From: Cardinium endosymbiont cEper1 of Encarsia pergandiella
GTDB taxonomy: Bacteria > Bacteroidota > Bacteroidia > Cytophagales > Amoebophilaceae
Direction: 5' to 3'
Length of the DNA: 64,000 nt
NCBI RefSeq assembly: GCF_000304455.1
Contig: NC_018605.1
Span: 790,608 to 854,607, forward strand
This document shows, piece after piece, positions 1-10,110 of the stretch. A model generated the notes under the pieces. That model ran no database searches. It was not told where the DNA came from and saw only the letters and a list, made by a program, of their open reading frames with translations. Numbering within the stretch: the first letter of the stretch is position 1; every line of letters starts with the position of its first letter. The position numbers and the translations under genes are program-made.

Positions 1-64
1 TTTTTATATACCTGATTTGCTTAATGGTTAACCATCTGTTTACATACTATTTATGGGCAAAATA

Positions 65-508
65 TTATTTATTAAATACAGGATGATAGCCATATTGGAT
101 GGTTTCTTCTATATTTAAGTGTTTAACTTTATAATTTATTTGAATATCAATTGTTCCCTCCTCTTCGTTGGAACTGGTCAATTTAATATCAAGAACCTCT
201 ACCCTGGGTTCGTGTTCTGTAATGGTTTGCTTGATATTGTTTACCATAAAGGTTTCCAAGTTGAGATTCAATTGTTGAAAAGCAAGTGGGGTCAGGTCAC
301 AACCATATTTATGTTCCATAATGCGCTCACCTACCCTAGTCCGCATTAAAATGAATAAACTTTCTCTGATATCATGTAGCCCGCTTACCATTTCTACAGT
401 ACTGCTATGGTGGTTAAAAGCAGGTGGAAACTTCCACCCTACCCCCAAAAAATTATGCTCATTTTCCATATACTTCTTTTGTATCGATTGGTATATTTTA
501 TCCACCAA
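65..508 (-). CDS. gp25-like baseplate protein of a contractile injection system
   Basis: This 147-residue protein matches the GPW/gp25 baseplate-wedge family (T4 gp25, TssE, Afp9). The recognisable core is the segment with LHDIRESLFILMRTRVGER, followed by the E-H-K-Y-G-C-D-L motif near residues 64-71, where gp25 proteins connect sheath to baseplate. No ATG is available: it opens with TTG immediately followed by GTG, and its first codons overlap the end of the upstream PAAR gene by 11 bases, so translation is probably coupled to that gene. Its neighbours, PAAR and a VgrG-like spike, are on the same strand and confirm the context. The rest of the injection locus presumably lies beyond the left edge. 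The family call is confident; the exact subtype (Afp-like or T6SS subtype iv) is inferred. Confidence 0.88.
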   Translation of the reverse strand: MVDKIYQSIQKKYMENEHNFLGVGWKFPPAFNHHSSTVEMVSGLHDIRESLFILMRTRVGERIMEHKYGCDLTPLAFQQLNLNLETFMVNNIKQTITEHEPRVEVLDIKLTSSNEEEGTIDIQINYKVKHLNIEETIQYGYHPVFNK

Positions 509-806
509 TTATTACAGTAGGGCACCCTTGCAGTATGGTTCCACCCATACCTGTTGTATCGCCTAAGCGTGCAGCAGGTTTACTACCTATTAAAACCGTT
601 AAAGAGCCTTTGATAATGGTATCGGGATGGGGAGGGGGACCATTACAAAGCATGGTGTCTCCCATTCTTGCTGCAGGGAGTTTGCCTATTAAAACCGTTG
701 GACAACCCAATACAATCATTCCTCCAGTGACATGGGGAACAGGGGGAACGCCTGGTGTGACCATTGGACATATGTGCTTATTTAATAATACAGCTGCAGG
801 TGGCAT
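498..806 (-). CDS. PAAR-domain spike-tip protein
   Basis: A 102-residue protein made almost entirely of PAAR-type repeats. Two near-duplicate units are visible, each with a CPTVLIG or SLTVLIG strand followed by KLPAARMGD or KPAARLGD, and Pro/Gly-rich turns (MVTPGVPPVPHVTGG). PAAR proteins form the sharp metal-stabilised cone that caps the VgrG trimer in contractile injection systems. There is no extra effector domain, so it is a bare tip. The ATG start lies 66 bases after the VgrG-like gene, and its stop overlaps the gp25 gene. The order spike, tip, gp25 resembles Afp/PVC-like loci. Confidence 0.9.
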   Translation of the reverse strand: MPPAAVLLNKHICPMVTPGVPPVPHVTGGMIVLGCPTVLIGKLPAARMGDTMLCNGPPPHPDTIIKGSLTVLIGSKPAARLGDTTGMGGTILQGCPTVIIGG

Positions 807-872
807 AGTGTTCTATTATATATGATGTAATGATATATGATCTAATAGTAGAAAATCTACAAAATAATTTTA

Positions 873-2663
873 TTAATTGATCAGTACAGTTGTACCTTTT
901 ATAATCGTAGCCATACCAGATTTGACTTCGGTACTGGCATTGCCACTTAGGGTAGCCTTCATAGAAGCTTGTGCATTGATGTTCATACTCTTCAATTTTA
1001 CATTTTGCATACCACTTAGGACAATATCTTTTCCGGCTTGTATGGTGATACTGCCCCTTGCATTTAAATGAATATCTTTACTACTGCTTAGGTTGATCCC
1101 AGTATTGCTTAAAACAACTTTATTGCCATTCTGGTCAACTATTTCAATACTTTTTTGCTTATCTGATAGCTGAATAACCCCTTTTTTAGCCGTTTTAATA
1201 ATGATTTCAGGACCTTCTTTATCATCATGAAAAGTAAATTCTAATTTTTCTCTAGAAACAAAAGATTTAAAACTATTTTTAGGGTCAATGGTCTTAGGTG
1301 ATGGATGTTTGCTGCTATGGAGCGATCCTAGAATAATGGGGAATCGAATATCATCATTTATAAAACCTACTACTACTTCATCCTCCAATTCTGGAATAAA
1401 AAAAGCACCTGATGCTTGGGTGGCATAAAAAGAAGCCAAACGACACCAAATGCCTTCTTTGGGTTTGTCTTGTACCAACGGCAGGTGCACTAAAATTCGA
1501 TCATGTTTTTGAGGATCTTGTGTAATTTGTTTGACTATACCGAGTTGTAGGCCATGCATAGGGGGCATCATGCCTGCTGCTGGGAGTGGACCAATGTCAT
1601 GATATTTGTGCATGTAGCGCTGTGCATCTAAGCCTAAGGTTAATAGGCTCTGCCAATTTCCATTGGATATAATATGTTGGATACCCGATACATAGGCATC
1701 TCCTGCAAAGTGGGTTGCCCCTTTTTCAATGGTGATCATTCGATCATGACGCAATCCACCATTACCTGAAACGGTCACGTTGCCTTTTATTTTTGCTATT
1801 CTACTTCGGCTGAGCAAGCTAGTTGCCAACGTTTTGATCTCCAAAGGATCTCGTACACCACTGTGGGATATAGCAACGCTACCTGTTTGAGTGGCAGCAG
1901 TTAATTTTTTATAGGAGATACTGCCCATAGACTGTTCACCTGGATCAGTTGCTTGTTCAGAAACTTTATTGTGCTTGGTACTGTCCCAAGCGTGGGCCGT
2001 AACAGCTGACCATGGATCTTTTGCATCTATTTCAGCATCAAAATCAATAAAATCAACGCCATAGGTATAGGTAAAGGCACCTTTACCAGTTGCCTTCGGT
2101 TTTTTGATGGAGACTACACCATCATTTACTACAACAATTTGTCCATTGGCTTCGGCTCGAATATTTAAAAAGTCCCAATCGGATATTTCGTGTTGTGAAA
2201 TATTTTCATGTACAATAGCAGTAGCTTCAATTTTATGACTTAAGCCACTATATCCATTCAAGATCTTTTTAAAAAGATCGCTATCTTTTATTTTTACAAA
2301 ATGCATTGTTTTGGGTGCAAGGGTAGTCTTATAGGCAACATCTCTACAGGTTACGGTCAACGTAGATAATCCGGTTGACCTAGATTGGATGGCCAATTTA
2401 GCTACTACACCTTCAAATAGTTGGGCTAAGCCATCGTCATAGCCAGCTTGTATCACAACAGTGGCACCAATGGTAAAAGTTTTGTCATTGGCTATAGAAA
2501 AAGTTTGTGACTGAATGCTACCATCATGCAAAACTATTTTTGCATAAGGAATTTTATTGATCCTTTTATCCACTATTATGGATTGTATAGGGTAACTTGT
2601 ATCTAGGGTTTTACCGCCTATTTTTATGGAGTACTTAATAAAATCACCTGATATAGAAGCCAT
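873..2663 (-). CDS. VgrG / Afp8-like spike protein of a contractile injection system
   Basis: This 596-residue protein (from the ATG at 2663) has the layout of a VgrG/gp27-gp5 spike. The N-terminal 350 residues or so resemble the phage late-control protein D / gp27 hub (YPIQSIIVDKRINKIPYA near the start). A gp5-like OB fold follows (LQLGIVKQITQDPQKHDRI, then PELEDEVVVGFINDD). The C-terminal 120 residues are a triple-stranded beta-helix rich in short repeats (NARGSITIQAGKDIVLSG). No toxin domain follows the helix. An in-frame TTG lies seven codons upstream, but the ATG giving MASISGDF fits the family better. It is probably the first gene of the visible trio on this strand. Confidence 0.88.
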   Translation of the reverse strand: MASISGDFIKYSIKIGGKTLDTSYPIQSIIVDKRINKIPYAKIVLHDGSIQSQTFSIANDKTFTIGATVVIQAGYDDGLAQLFEGVVAKLAIQSRSTGLSTLTVTCRDVAYKTTLAPKTMHFVKIKDSDLFKKILNGYSGLSHKIEATAIVHENISQHEISDWDFLNIRAEANGQIVVVNDGVVSIKKPKATGKGAFTYTYGVDFIDFDAEIDAKDPWSAVTAHAWDSTKHNKVSEQATDPGEQSMGSISYKKLTAATQTGSVAISHSGVRDPLEIKTLATSLLSRSRIAKIKGNVTVSGNGGLRHDRMITIEKGATHFAGDAYVSGIQHIISNGNWQSLLTLGLDAQRYMHKYHDIGPLPAAGMMPPMHGLQLGIVKQITQDPQKHDRILVHLPLVQDKPKEGIWCRLASFYATQASGAFFIPELEDEVVVGFINDDIRFPIILGSLHSSKHPSPKTIDPKNSFKSFVSREKLEFTFHDDKEGPEIIIKTAKKGVIQLSDKQKSIEIVDQNGNKVVLSNTGINLSSSKDIHLNARGSITIQAGKDIVLSGMQNVKLKSMNINAQASMKATLSGNASTEVKSGMATIIKGTTVLIN

Positions 2664-3153
2664 GAAGATAAAAAAATAAAGCAAAGAAAATATGGTTGTG
2701 CACGCTGCCTATGTAGGTCAAAATATATCCTTAGCGGATTAAGTCATTAGATACCAAATACTCTCCTGACCTTTTATAGGCTTATTTGCTTACCGATCAG
2801 AGGGTCAACCTGAAATAGTAGCACAAATAGGGTCTATTGGATCCATCCATTTAATATGAACCTTTTCATCATGCATAGGTAATAAAGTAAATAACAGGAG
2901 CATTTCCAAAAAAATAGACTATAAAGATGATTTTGAAATCAAAGGAATTTGAGCCTGCTTGAAAATAATATCTGGCTTTAGCCTTAAGCATAAAAAATCA
3001 ATGCGCTTTTTAAAAAAGTATTTGTAGCTTTGCATGAGGCACAATCTATAAAGTGTGTGCATGCTATTTTGCAGCCCAAGCGTACCAATATGAAACATTT
3101 TAAATGGCTGATATACAACAGCTATTCTACGTTCATTAATTTTTATTTTAATC
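2664..3153. other. Intergenic region between divergent spike gene and mfd
   Basis: About 490 bases without a convincing gene. It separates the minus-strand injection-system genes from plus-strand mfd and should contain both promoters. The only signal I can name is a TAGCTTTG box at 3025-3032. Small open frames here have no recognisable product and poor codon character. Confidence 0.5.
3025..3032 (+). promoter_or_regulatory. Putative Bacteroidetes -7 element upstream of mfd
   Basis: TAGCTTTG is an exact match to the Bacteroidetes -7 consensus TAnnTTTG. It lies about 120 bases before the mfd start. No good -33 TTTG sits at the usual distance, so the call rests on the -7 box alone. Confidence 0.4.
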
Positions 3154-6100
3154 TTGCAGATCAACGATTTTATAACACTATACAAAAAAAAAGAAGTAGT
3201 CACCAAACTTACGGACTACCTAAAAGAAGATCCAAAAAATAAAGCCCTCCATTTACGTGGTATACAAGGTAGCTTAGATGCTGTATTGACTGCCGCACTG
3301 CATCAAAGTTCTGGCCATTTACAATTAGTGGTAGTTGAAAACAAAGAAGAAGCAGTGGCTATGTATGGAGACCTAAGCCACCTATTGCCCAGCTGCTCTG
3401 TGCTGCGCTTACCCAGTTTAGAAGAAGATAAGCATAAAACGATTCAACAGAAACGATCGGCCATCATACATGCTATAAGCGAAAGCAAAGCTGCGCCATT
3501 GGTCGTCACACATATAGCCGCACTGCTGGAAAAGATCTTAGATCCATCGCTAGTGGCCACTATGTCTTACAAGATACAAGTAGCTCAAACCCTGTCGATT
3601 CAAAACTTGGAAAACATGCTTAAACAAAAAGGATTTATAAAAGTAGATTTTGTTTACCAGACAAGTCAATTTGCAATACGTGGTGGCATTATTGATATAT
3701 ATCCAGTCAACCAATCGTTTCCTTATCGAATAGAACTATGGGGAGATGAAGTTTCCTCGATCCGTATTTTTGATCCCAAAGACCAAAAATCTTTTAAACA
3801 AACCAATGTTGCAACGATTGTACCTAACCCAGAAACGACAACGGAAAAACCATTGCGCTACACTTCCTTTTCAGCTTGTCTACCAGTAGGTAGCTCTATT
3901 TGGCTAAAAAACAAAGCAAAAATATTGGCACAACCATCTGGCCTAAATACGGCACCAGCCCCTTCCCATACGCTAGAAACAATAGAAAGTTTTATAGCGT
4001 CTATTGTACCCTTTCATCAAATTCTATTTGGATCGGTCCCATCTCTTATGGGAGATAACGATCTTATACTAGACTACGATGCTGAAAAACAACCCCTTTT
4101 TCAACAAAATTTTAACCTTCTAGCAGATGACCTCCATAAAAGAAATCAGCAAAACTACGATATATCTATTACAGCCGCCTCTACAGGACAACTTGCACGA
4201 CTGAAAACTATTTTAGAAAATAGCGCCCCCACAACAACTTTTATACCATTGCTGGTCAGTTTACGCGAAGGGTACATAGATCATACGGCCAAAATAGTCT
4301 GCTATAGTGATCATGAAATTTTTAATAGATACTATAGGTACCAACCACCCAAACCCCATACTACAACAGAAGCTTTACTAGCCGATGCATGCAGGAAGCT
4401 AGAAATTGGTGATTATGTCGTACATAGTGACTATGGCATTGGCCGATTTTCTGGATTACATTCATTAAACATCCATACACAGAAGCAAGAAGCCATCCGA
4501 CTGATTTATAAAAACAATGATATGGTCTACGTAAATGTACACGAACTATACAAAATCAGCAAATATACCAGTAAGGATGGCACAACACCCCATATGCATA
4601 CATTAGGTACTGCTGCCTGGAAACGTAAAAAAAACAGTGTTAAAAAACAGATCAAAGATATTGCCAAAGAACTCATTACACTTTATGCAGAACGAAAAAA
4701 AACGAAAGGGTTTGCTTTTGGGCAAGATACTGTACTAGATGCGGCACTAGCCTCTTCTTTCTGCCATGAAGAAACGCCTGATCAAGCCATAGCGATTGAT
4801 GCAGTGAAGCAAGACATGGAACGCCCCACCCCTATGGATCGACTGGTATGTGGCGATGTAGGATTTGGTAAAACAGAAATAGCCATTCGTGCTGCTTTAA
4901 AAGCAGCAGCAGATGGCAAGCAAGTGGCTGTACTAGTGCCCACTACTATTTTAGCACTACAACACTATAACTCTTTTATCAACAGGCTCTCTAATTTACC
5001 CGTTCATGTTGGTTACATCAACCGATTTAAAACCAAACAAGAAATTCAACAAACGCTTGCCGATACCGCTTCTGGAAAGGTGGATATTCTTATTGGTACA
5101 CACAAACTGCTGACGAATAGTGTGCAATTTAAAGATTTAGGGCTATTAATTATCGATGAAGAACAAAAATTTGGTGTAAGTGCCAAAGAAAAATTGAAAA
5201 AGATCCGTTTGAATATAGACACACTCACTTTAACGGCTACACCTATCCCACGCAGCCTTCATTTTTCACTGATGGGCGCTAGAGATTTAAGTATACTTAC
5301 TACCCCTCCCAACCATAGACTGGCCATCCAAACAAAGGTGCACCGATTCGATTTTAAAATCATTCAAGAAGCCATAGAAGAGGAAATGGCTCGTGGAGGA
5401 CAAATTTTTTTTGTGCACAATAGGGTAAGCAATATCCAGACTATCGCTCAAAATTTATCAGATTTCCTGCCGACCGCACGGATCTGTGTAGCCCATGGTC
5501 AAATGGCCGGATCTATGCTAGAAGAAAAAATACTACAATTTATAGTAGGCCGATACGATATACTAGTAGCCACCAATATTATAGAATCTGGAATGGATAT
5601 ACCTAACGTGAATACCATTATCATCAATGATAGCCACCTTTTTGGCCTTGCTGATTTACATCAAATGCGTGGAAGAGTGGGTCGTTCTAATGTGCAAGCT
5701 TTTTGCCATTTATTGATTCCAGAAGATACCACTCTTACGCCAGAAGCAAAACTACGCCTAGCTGCATTAGAGGAATGTTCCGGATTAGGAGATGGCTTTA
5801 AACTGGCTATGAAGGATCTAGACATACGTGGCGCAGGGGACCTATTGGGTGCAGCACAAAGTGGCTTTATATCAGATATTGGTTTCGATACCTATTGTAA
5901 AATATTAGAAGAAACGGTAGAAGAGGTGAAGCATAGTGATTTTAAAACATTGTTTCCCCAAGAAACTAAAAGGGTATATAACGAATGCTCCGTTGAAACA
6001 GACTGTGAAGCACTTTTACCACCTGAATATGTCGCTAGTACCACCCAACGAATCACACTTTACACTAGGCTGAATGGGCTTAAAAACATAGATCAATTAA

Positions 6101-6429
6101 CCGAATTTAAAGCAGAGTTAATCGATAGATTTGGTCCATTGCCTAGCGCTACAGAGACCCTATTGGAAACGATACAACTTCGATGGGAAGCAGAACGGAT
6201 TGGCTTTCAAAAAATTTTATTCAAAGGCCAATGCCTATATTGCTCTTTAGGCGTTGATTTTCAAAAAAATAATTTGAATATGTGGGAAAATATTATGCAC
6301 TATATACAACAACGTCCAGCTTATTGTCAGTTAAAAAAAATGGGTCAAAACTTGATACTGATGATTACTGCAGATTTGGATAGTGTTCTTTCAGCAAGAA
6401 ATCTACTGGCCACTATAGCCATCGCTTAA
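3154..6429 (+). CDS. mfd: Transcription-repair coupling factor Mfd
   Basis: Mfd removes stalled RNA polymerase at DNA lesions and recruits UvrABC. This 1091-residue protein has the expected order: a UvrB-like N-terminal region, a CarD-like RNA-polymerase-interacting domain near residues 410-480 (KLEIGDYVVHSDYGIGRF), then the RecG-like motor with Walker A GDVGFGKTE near residue 567, Walker B DEEQKFG near 664 and motif III TATPIPRSL near 692. The C-terminal TRCF domain (residues 960-1091) is complete. The frame offers no ATG near the beginning: TTG at 3154 is the only plausible start, because an in-frame stop lies at 3109. Length is normal for the family. It stands alone on the plus strand, with 95 bases before acs. 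Confidence 0.96.
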   Translation: MQINDFITLYKKKEVVTKLTDYLKEDPKNKALHLRGIQGSLDAVLTAALHQSSGHLQLVVVENKEEAVAMYGDLSHLLPSCSVLRLPSLEEDKHKTIQQKRSAIIHAISESKAAPLVVTHIAALLEKILDPSLVATMSYKIQVAQTLSIQNLENMLKQKGFIKVDFVYQTSQFAIRGGIIDIYPVNQSFPYRIELWGDEVSSIRIFDPKDQKSFKQTNVATIVPNPETTTEKPLRYTSFSACLPVGSSIWLKNKAKILAQPSGLNTAPAPSHTLETIESFIASIVPFHQILFGSVPSLMGDNDLILDYDAEKQPLFQQNFNLLADDLHKRNQQNYDISITAASTGQLARLKTILENSAPTTTFIPLLVSLREGYIDHTAKIVCYSDHEIFNRYYRYQPPKPHTTTEALLADACRKLEIGDYVVHSDYGIGRFSGLHSLNIHTQKQEAIRLIYKNNDMVYVNVHELYKISKYTSKDGTTPHMHTLGTAAWKRKKNSVKKQIKDIAKELITLYAERKKTKGFAFGQDTVLDAALASSFCHEETPDQAIAIDAVKQDMERPTPMDRLVCGDVGFGKTEIAIRAALKAAADGKQVAVLVPTTILALQHYNSFINRLSNLPVHVGYINRFKTKQEIQQTLADTASGKVDILIGTHKLLTNSVQFKDLGLLIIDEEQKFGVSAKEKLKKIRLNIDTLTLTATPIPRSLHFSLMGARDLSILTTPPNHRLAIQTKVHRFDFKIIQEAIEEEMARGGQIFFVHNRVSNIQTIAQNLSDFLPTARICVAHGQMAGSMLEEKILQFIVGRYDILVATNIIESGMDIPNVNTIIINDSHLFGLADLHQMRGRVGRSNVQAFCHLLIPEDTTLTPEAKLRLAALEECSGLGDGFKLAMKDLDIRGAGDLLGAAQSGFISDIGFDTYCKILEETVEEVKHSDFKTLFPQETKRVYNECSVETDCEALLPPEYVASTTQRITLYTRLNGLKNIDQLTEFKAELIDRFGPLPSATETLLETIQLRWEAERIGFQKILFKGQCLYCSLGVDFQKNNLNMWENIMHYIQQRPAYCQLKKMGQNLILMITADLDSVLSARNLLATIAIA

Positions 6430-6524
6430 AATTATAGTCTACTGAAAAAAATAAAAATCAATCATTTTATTGTCCTATAATCTGAATGGACTACTTTACA
6501 CATGGATACAAGAATTTTTAAAGC

Positions 6525-8525
6525 ATGAAAAGCCCTACAACTGATTCAGTCTATCTTCCTTCTGATGCCATTCAGAAAAGAGCCTATATTCCATCATTGG
6601 ATGCATATCTAAAAATATATAACGGCTCCATTAAAGATCCGGGGAAGTTTTGGGAAAAAATAGCTACAGATTTTTTTTGGAAAACCAAACCGGTGGGTCC
6701 ATTTCTAAACTATAATTTTGACCTAAACAAGGGAAATATTTTTATAAAATGGATGGAAGGCGCTACTACCAACATTTGTTATAACCTGGTAGACAAACCA
6801 ATTCAGGATGGCTATGGAGACAAGATTGCCTATTATTGGGAAGGCAATGAGCCAGGTGAACAAAAGCAAATCACCTACCAAGCGCTGCTAAAGGCTATTT
6901 GTAAATGTGCCAATGTTTTAAAAGATCTGGGGATAAAAAAGGGAGACCGGGTAGCCATTTATATGCCGAATACCATAGAGGCGATCGTAGCCATGTTAAG
7001 TTGTGCGCGGATTGGTGCGATCCACGTTGTTGTTTTTGCAGGATTCTCAGCAAACGCACTAGCAGAACGAATCATAGCAGCACAAGCAAAACTCTTGATA
7101 ACAGCTGATGGAACATTCCGGGGCACAAAGTTTATTGCCCTCAAATCCATCGCAACCCAAGCATTGATGCAATGTAAGGCAGCTGGTCACCCACTGAACC
7201 ATTGTATGGTGTTTAATCGCTTGCAGACTACCCAACAAATACCTGAGATTCCTTGGAATGACGCTATAGATTGCGCCTGGGAAAAATTGATGGCGTCTGC
7301 ATCAGAGCTATGTACACCTGAGTGGGTGGATGGGGAAGATCCGCTATTTATACTTTATACAAGTGGTTCAACTGGCAAACCAAAGGGTGTGCTCCATACA
7401 ACTGGCGGATACCTGTTATATACTGCAACGGTATTTAAATATGCCTTTGATTACCACCCAGAAGATATATTTTTTTGTTCTGGAGATTTAGGCTGGATTA
7501 CAGGTCATACTTTTAATGTGTACGGTGCACTGGCCTGTAAAAGCACTTCTGTTATATTTGACGGTATTCCAACCTATCCAGATGGGGGACGCTTCTGGGA
7601 TTTGATTGATCGGTATAAGGTAACGACATTTTATACAGCGCCTACAGCGATTCGAACCCTTATGCAACTGCCTGCTTCATATGTAACAAAATATAGTAGA
7701 GCCTCTTTGCGCATACTGGGTTCAGTGGGAGAACCTATTGATCCTTCATCTTGGCGCTGGTTTTACGAAGTAGTGGGATCAAGTCGCTGTCCCATCATTG
7801 ATACCTTTTGGCAGACAGAAACAGGCGCGCCCATTATTTGTCCACTTCCTGGATCTACACCATTAAAGCCTGGCTCTGCCACACTTCCCTTTTGGGGGAT
7901 TGTACCCACAATCGTTGATGAGGATGGTATTGAAGTTATAGGTCCAGGAAAAGGCCACCTTGTGATCAAAAATCCCTGGCCAGGGATGGCAAGGACACTG
8001 GACAGAGATCATCAGCGCTTTCAAGCCACCTATTTTGAGCCATACCATGGATATTACTATACAGGAGATGGTGCAGAACGTGATGCAGATGGCTATTTTT
8101 GGATAACAGGTAGAACAGATGATATGCTGAATTGCTCCGGTCACTTGATATCAACCGCTGAAATTGAATCCGTACTGATGCAACATCCCTCGGTAGCAGA
8201 AGCGGCTGCCGTATCGGCCCTACATGCTATAAAAGGCGAATCCATCCATTGTTTTATTGTATTAAAAGATGGGCAAATATATAATCACACAATTGAATAT
8301 GAGATCAAATCAATGATCCGAAACCAAATAGGGGCTTTTGCCGTTCCGGACCTGATAGAACCTGTACCGGCGCTGCCTAAAGTTGGCTCTGGAAAAATAA
8401 TGCGTCGACTGCTCAGAAAAATAGTACGAAAAGAAGGCTATTTAGGTGACACCTCCACACTAGTGGACCCCAATATTATTGACCAGCTCCGCGCACTTAC
8501 TTTAAATAACACTAAGATGCTGTAA
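6525..8525 (+). CDS. acs: Acetyl-CoA synthetase (AMP-forming)
   Basis: This 666-residue ANL-family enzyme activates acetate to acetyl-CoA through acetyl-AMP. Visible motifs are the P-loop-like YTSGSTGKPKG (about residues 277-287), the D..TFWQTETG adenylate segment, YYTGDGAERDADGY and the ITGRTDDMLNCSGH hinge, and a C-terminal catalytic lysine in PKVGSGKIMRR near residue 624. The canonical form of the last motif is PKTRSGK, so the two residues before SGK are changed; the lysine itself is kept. Length is normal. In a bacterium dependent on host metabolites this would use host acetate. Start ATG at 6525. Confidence 0.95.
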   Translation: MKSPTTDSVYLPSDAIQKRAYIPSLDAYLKIYNGSIKDPGKFWEKIATDFFWKTKPVGPFLNYNFDLNKGNIFIKWMEGATTNICYNLVDKPIQDGYGDKIAYYWEGNEPGEQKQITYQALLKAICKCANVLKDLGIKKGDRVAIYMPNTIEAIVAMLSCARIGAIHVVVFAGFSANALAERIIAAQAKLLITADGTFRGTKFIALKSIATQALMQCKAAGHPLNHCMVFNRLQTTQQIPEIPWNDAIDCAWEKLMASASELCTPEWVDGEDPLFILYTSGSTGKPKGVLHTTGGYLLYTATVFKYAFDYHPEDIFFCSGDLGWITGHTFNVYGALACKSTSVIFDGIPTYPDGGRFWDLIDRYKVTTFYTAPTAIRTLMQLPASYVTKYSRASLRILGSVGEPIDPSSWRWFYEVVGSSRCPIIDTFWQTETGAPIICPLPGSTPLKPGSATLPFWGIVPTIVDEDGIEVIGPGKGHLVIKNPWPGMARTLDRDHQRFQATYFEPYHGYYYTGDGAERDADGYFWITGRTDDMLNCSGHLISTAEIESVLMQHPSVAEAAAVSALHAIKGESIHCFIVLKDGQIYNHTIEYEIKSMIRNQIGAFAVPDLIEPVPALPKVGSGKIMRRLLRKIVRKEGYLGDTSTLVDPNIIDQLRALTLNNTKML

Positions 8526-8641
8526 ACCACATAAGGGCAATCCTATCTATTTTGTATTTTTATATAGCTTTTAGCAAATTGTCATCTATGCTACTCAAAA
8601 GGCTTGCGATAGATTAGTATATTATATAGCAACATGATCCT

Positions 8642-10096
8642 ATGCACATGGAACAAAATACATTGATCTCTACAAATTGTTCTGCCGAAAAAAGCCTATC
8701 TAAACCGCTTAGTACGCACCATCCTCAGTTGCCTAGAAAGCTATATATAGAAAGCTACGGCTGTCAAATGAACTTTTCTGATAGTGAGATTGTAGCTTCT
8801 ATTATGGCCCAACAAGGTTTTGTCTTTACAGATCAGCATCATAAAGCAGACCTTATTCTCATCAACACATGTGCCATTCGGGATAAAGCAGAACAGACCA
8901 TCCGCAATAGGCTATTGGTTTTTAACCAACAAAAAATAAGCCAACCAGATCTTATTGTAGGTATATTAGGGTGTATGGCAGAACGGCTTAAAACGCAATT
9001 ACTAGAAGAAGAAAAAGTAGTTGATTTGATAGCAGGTCCAGATGCCTACAGAGATCTTCCCCGACTTATTAGTCAGGTAGATCAAGGGTATAAGGCAGTC
9101 AATACTTTTCTATCTAAAGAAGAAACCTATGCCGATATTGCCCCTATTCGATTACACTCCAGTGGGGTAACCGCCTTTATCTCTATTATGAGGGGATGTA
9201 ACAATATGTGTTCTTTTTGTATTGTTCCCTTTACCAGAGGGCGTGAACGAAGCAGAGATCCCTATTCTATAGTACAAGAAGCCAAAAAATTATTTGAAGC
9301 AGGTTATAAAGAAATTACCCTTTTGGGACAAAATGTAGACTCCTATAGCTGGCATCCATCTGTCGCATCAGCTACTCACCCACTATCGAATAAAGCCAAT
9401 GATCAGGTAATCCACTTTTCCCAATTGCTAGCCATGGTGGCTGAAATTGATCCCACCTTAAGGGTACGTTTTTCTACCTCTCATCCCAAAGATATGACCG
9501 ATGCAGTGTTGTATACCATGAAACGGTATCCGAATATCTGTAAACATATTCACCTTCCTGTGCAAAGTGGCAATAGCCGCATCTTAGCGCTTATGAATCG
9601 CACCTATGATCGAGCATGGTATCTTGAAAGAATTCAGGCCATTAGAACTATTTTAGGTCCATTTTGTGCCATTTCTTCTGATATGATTGCAGGATTCTGC
9701 TCCGAAACAGAAGCAGAACATCACGATACACTCTCTTTAATGGATGAGGTGCAATATGATTTCTCTTTTATGTTTTATTATTCCCAGCGGCCAGGTACAT
9801 TGGCCGCTAGAAAATACCCAGATGATGTACCAGAAACCGTTAAAAAGCGTAGATTAAGTGAAATTATAGCTAAGCAACGTGCACACGCCTTAATGCACAA
9901 TCAAAAAAGTATAGATCAGGTTCATCAAGTCTTGATTGAAAAACGTTCTAAGAAATCAGAAGCATTTTTGCAAGGTAGAACCAGTCAAAATAAGATTGTT
10001 GTCTTCCCTAAAGAGAACTATACAATAGGTCATTACGTAGATGTACACATTACAAATTGCAATGCAGCTACTTTATTTGGCACAGTAGTAGCTTAA
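8642..10096 (+). CDS. miaB: tRNA-2-methylthio-N6-dimethylallyladenosine synthase MiaB
   Basis: A radical-SAM methylthiotransferase that adds the 2-methylthio group to i6A37 in tRNAs reading UNN codons. The N-terminal UPF0004 domain carries the three auxiliary-cluster cysteines (SYGCQMN, NTCAIRD, GCMAE). The radical-SAM cluster motif CNNMCSFC lies near residue 187, followed by [17 protein letters not shown]-like segment ends the protein. Length (484) is normal. ATG codons at 8642 and 8648 are both possible starts. It heads the conserved Bacteroidetes run miaB - sigma-54 activator - lptE - TPR - secG. Confidence 0.96.
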   Translation: MHMEQNTLISTNCSAEKSLSKPLSTHHPQLPRKLYIESYGCQMNFSDSEIVASIMAQQGFVFTDQHHKADLILINTCAIRDKAEQTIRNRLLVFNQQKISQPDLIVGILGCMAERLKTQLLEEEKVVDLIAGPDAYRDLPRLISQVDQGYKAVNTFLSKEETYADIAPIRLHSSGVTAFISIMRGCNNMCSFCIVPFTRGRERSRDPYSIVQEAKKLFEAGYKEITLLGQNVDSYSWHPSVASATHPLSNKANDQVIHFSQLLAMVAEIDPTLRVRFSTSHPKDMTDAVLYTMKRYPNICKHIHLPVQSGNSRILALMNRTYDRAWYLERIQAIRTILGPFCAISSDMIAGFCSETEAEHHDTLSLMDEVQYDFSFMFYYSQRPGTLAARKYPDDVPETVKKRRLSEIIAKQRAHALMHNQKSIDQVHQVLIEKRSKKSEAFLQGRTSQNKIVVFPKENYTIGHYVDVHITNCNAATLFGTVVA

Positions 10097-10110
10097 AGCC
10101 TATAAGATAT

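Noticed and set aside
2919-3206. Minus-strand open frame of 95 codons overlapping the mfd start
   Set aside because: No recognisable domain, overlaps the clear mfd gene and lies in the promoter region.
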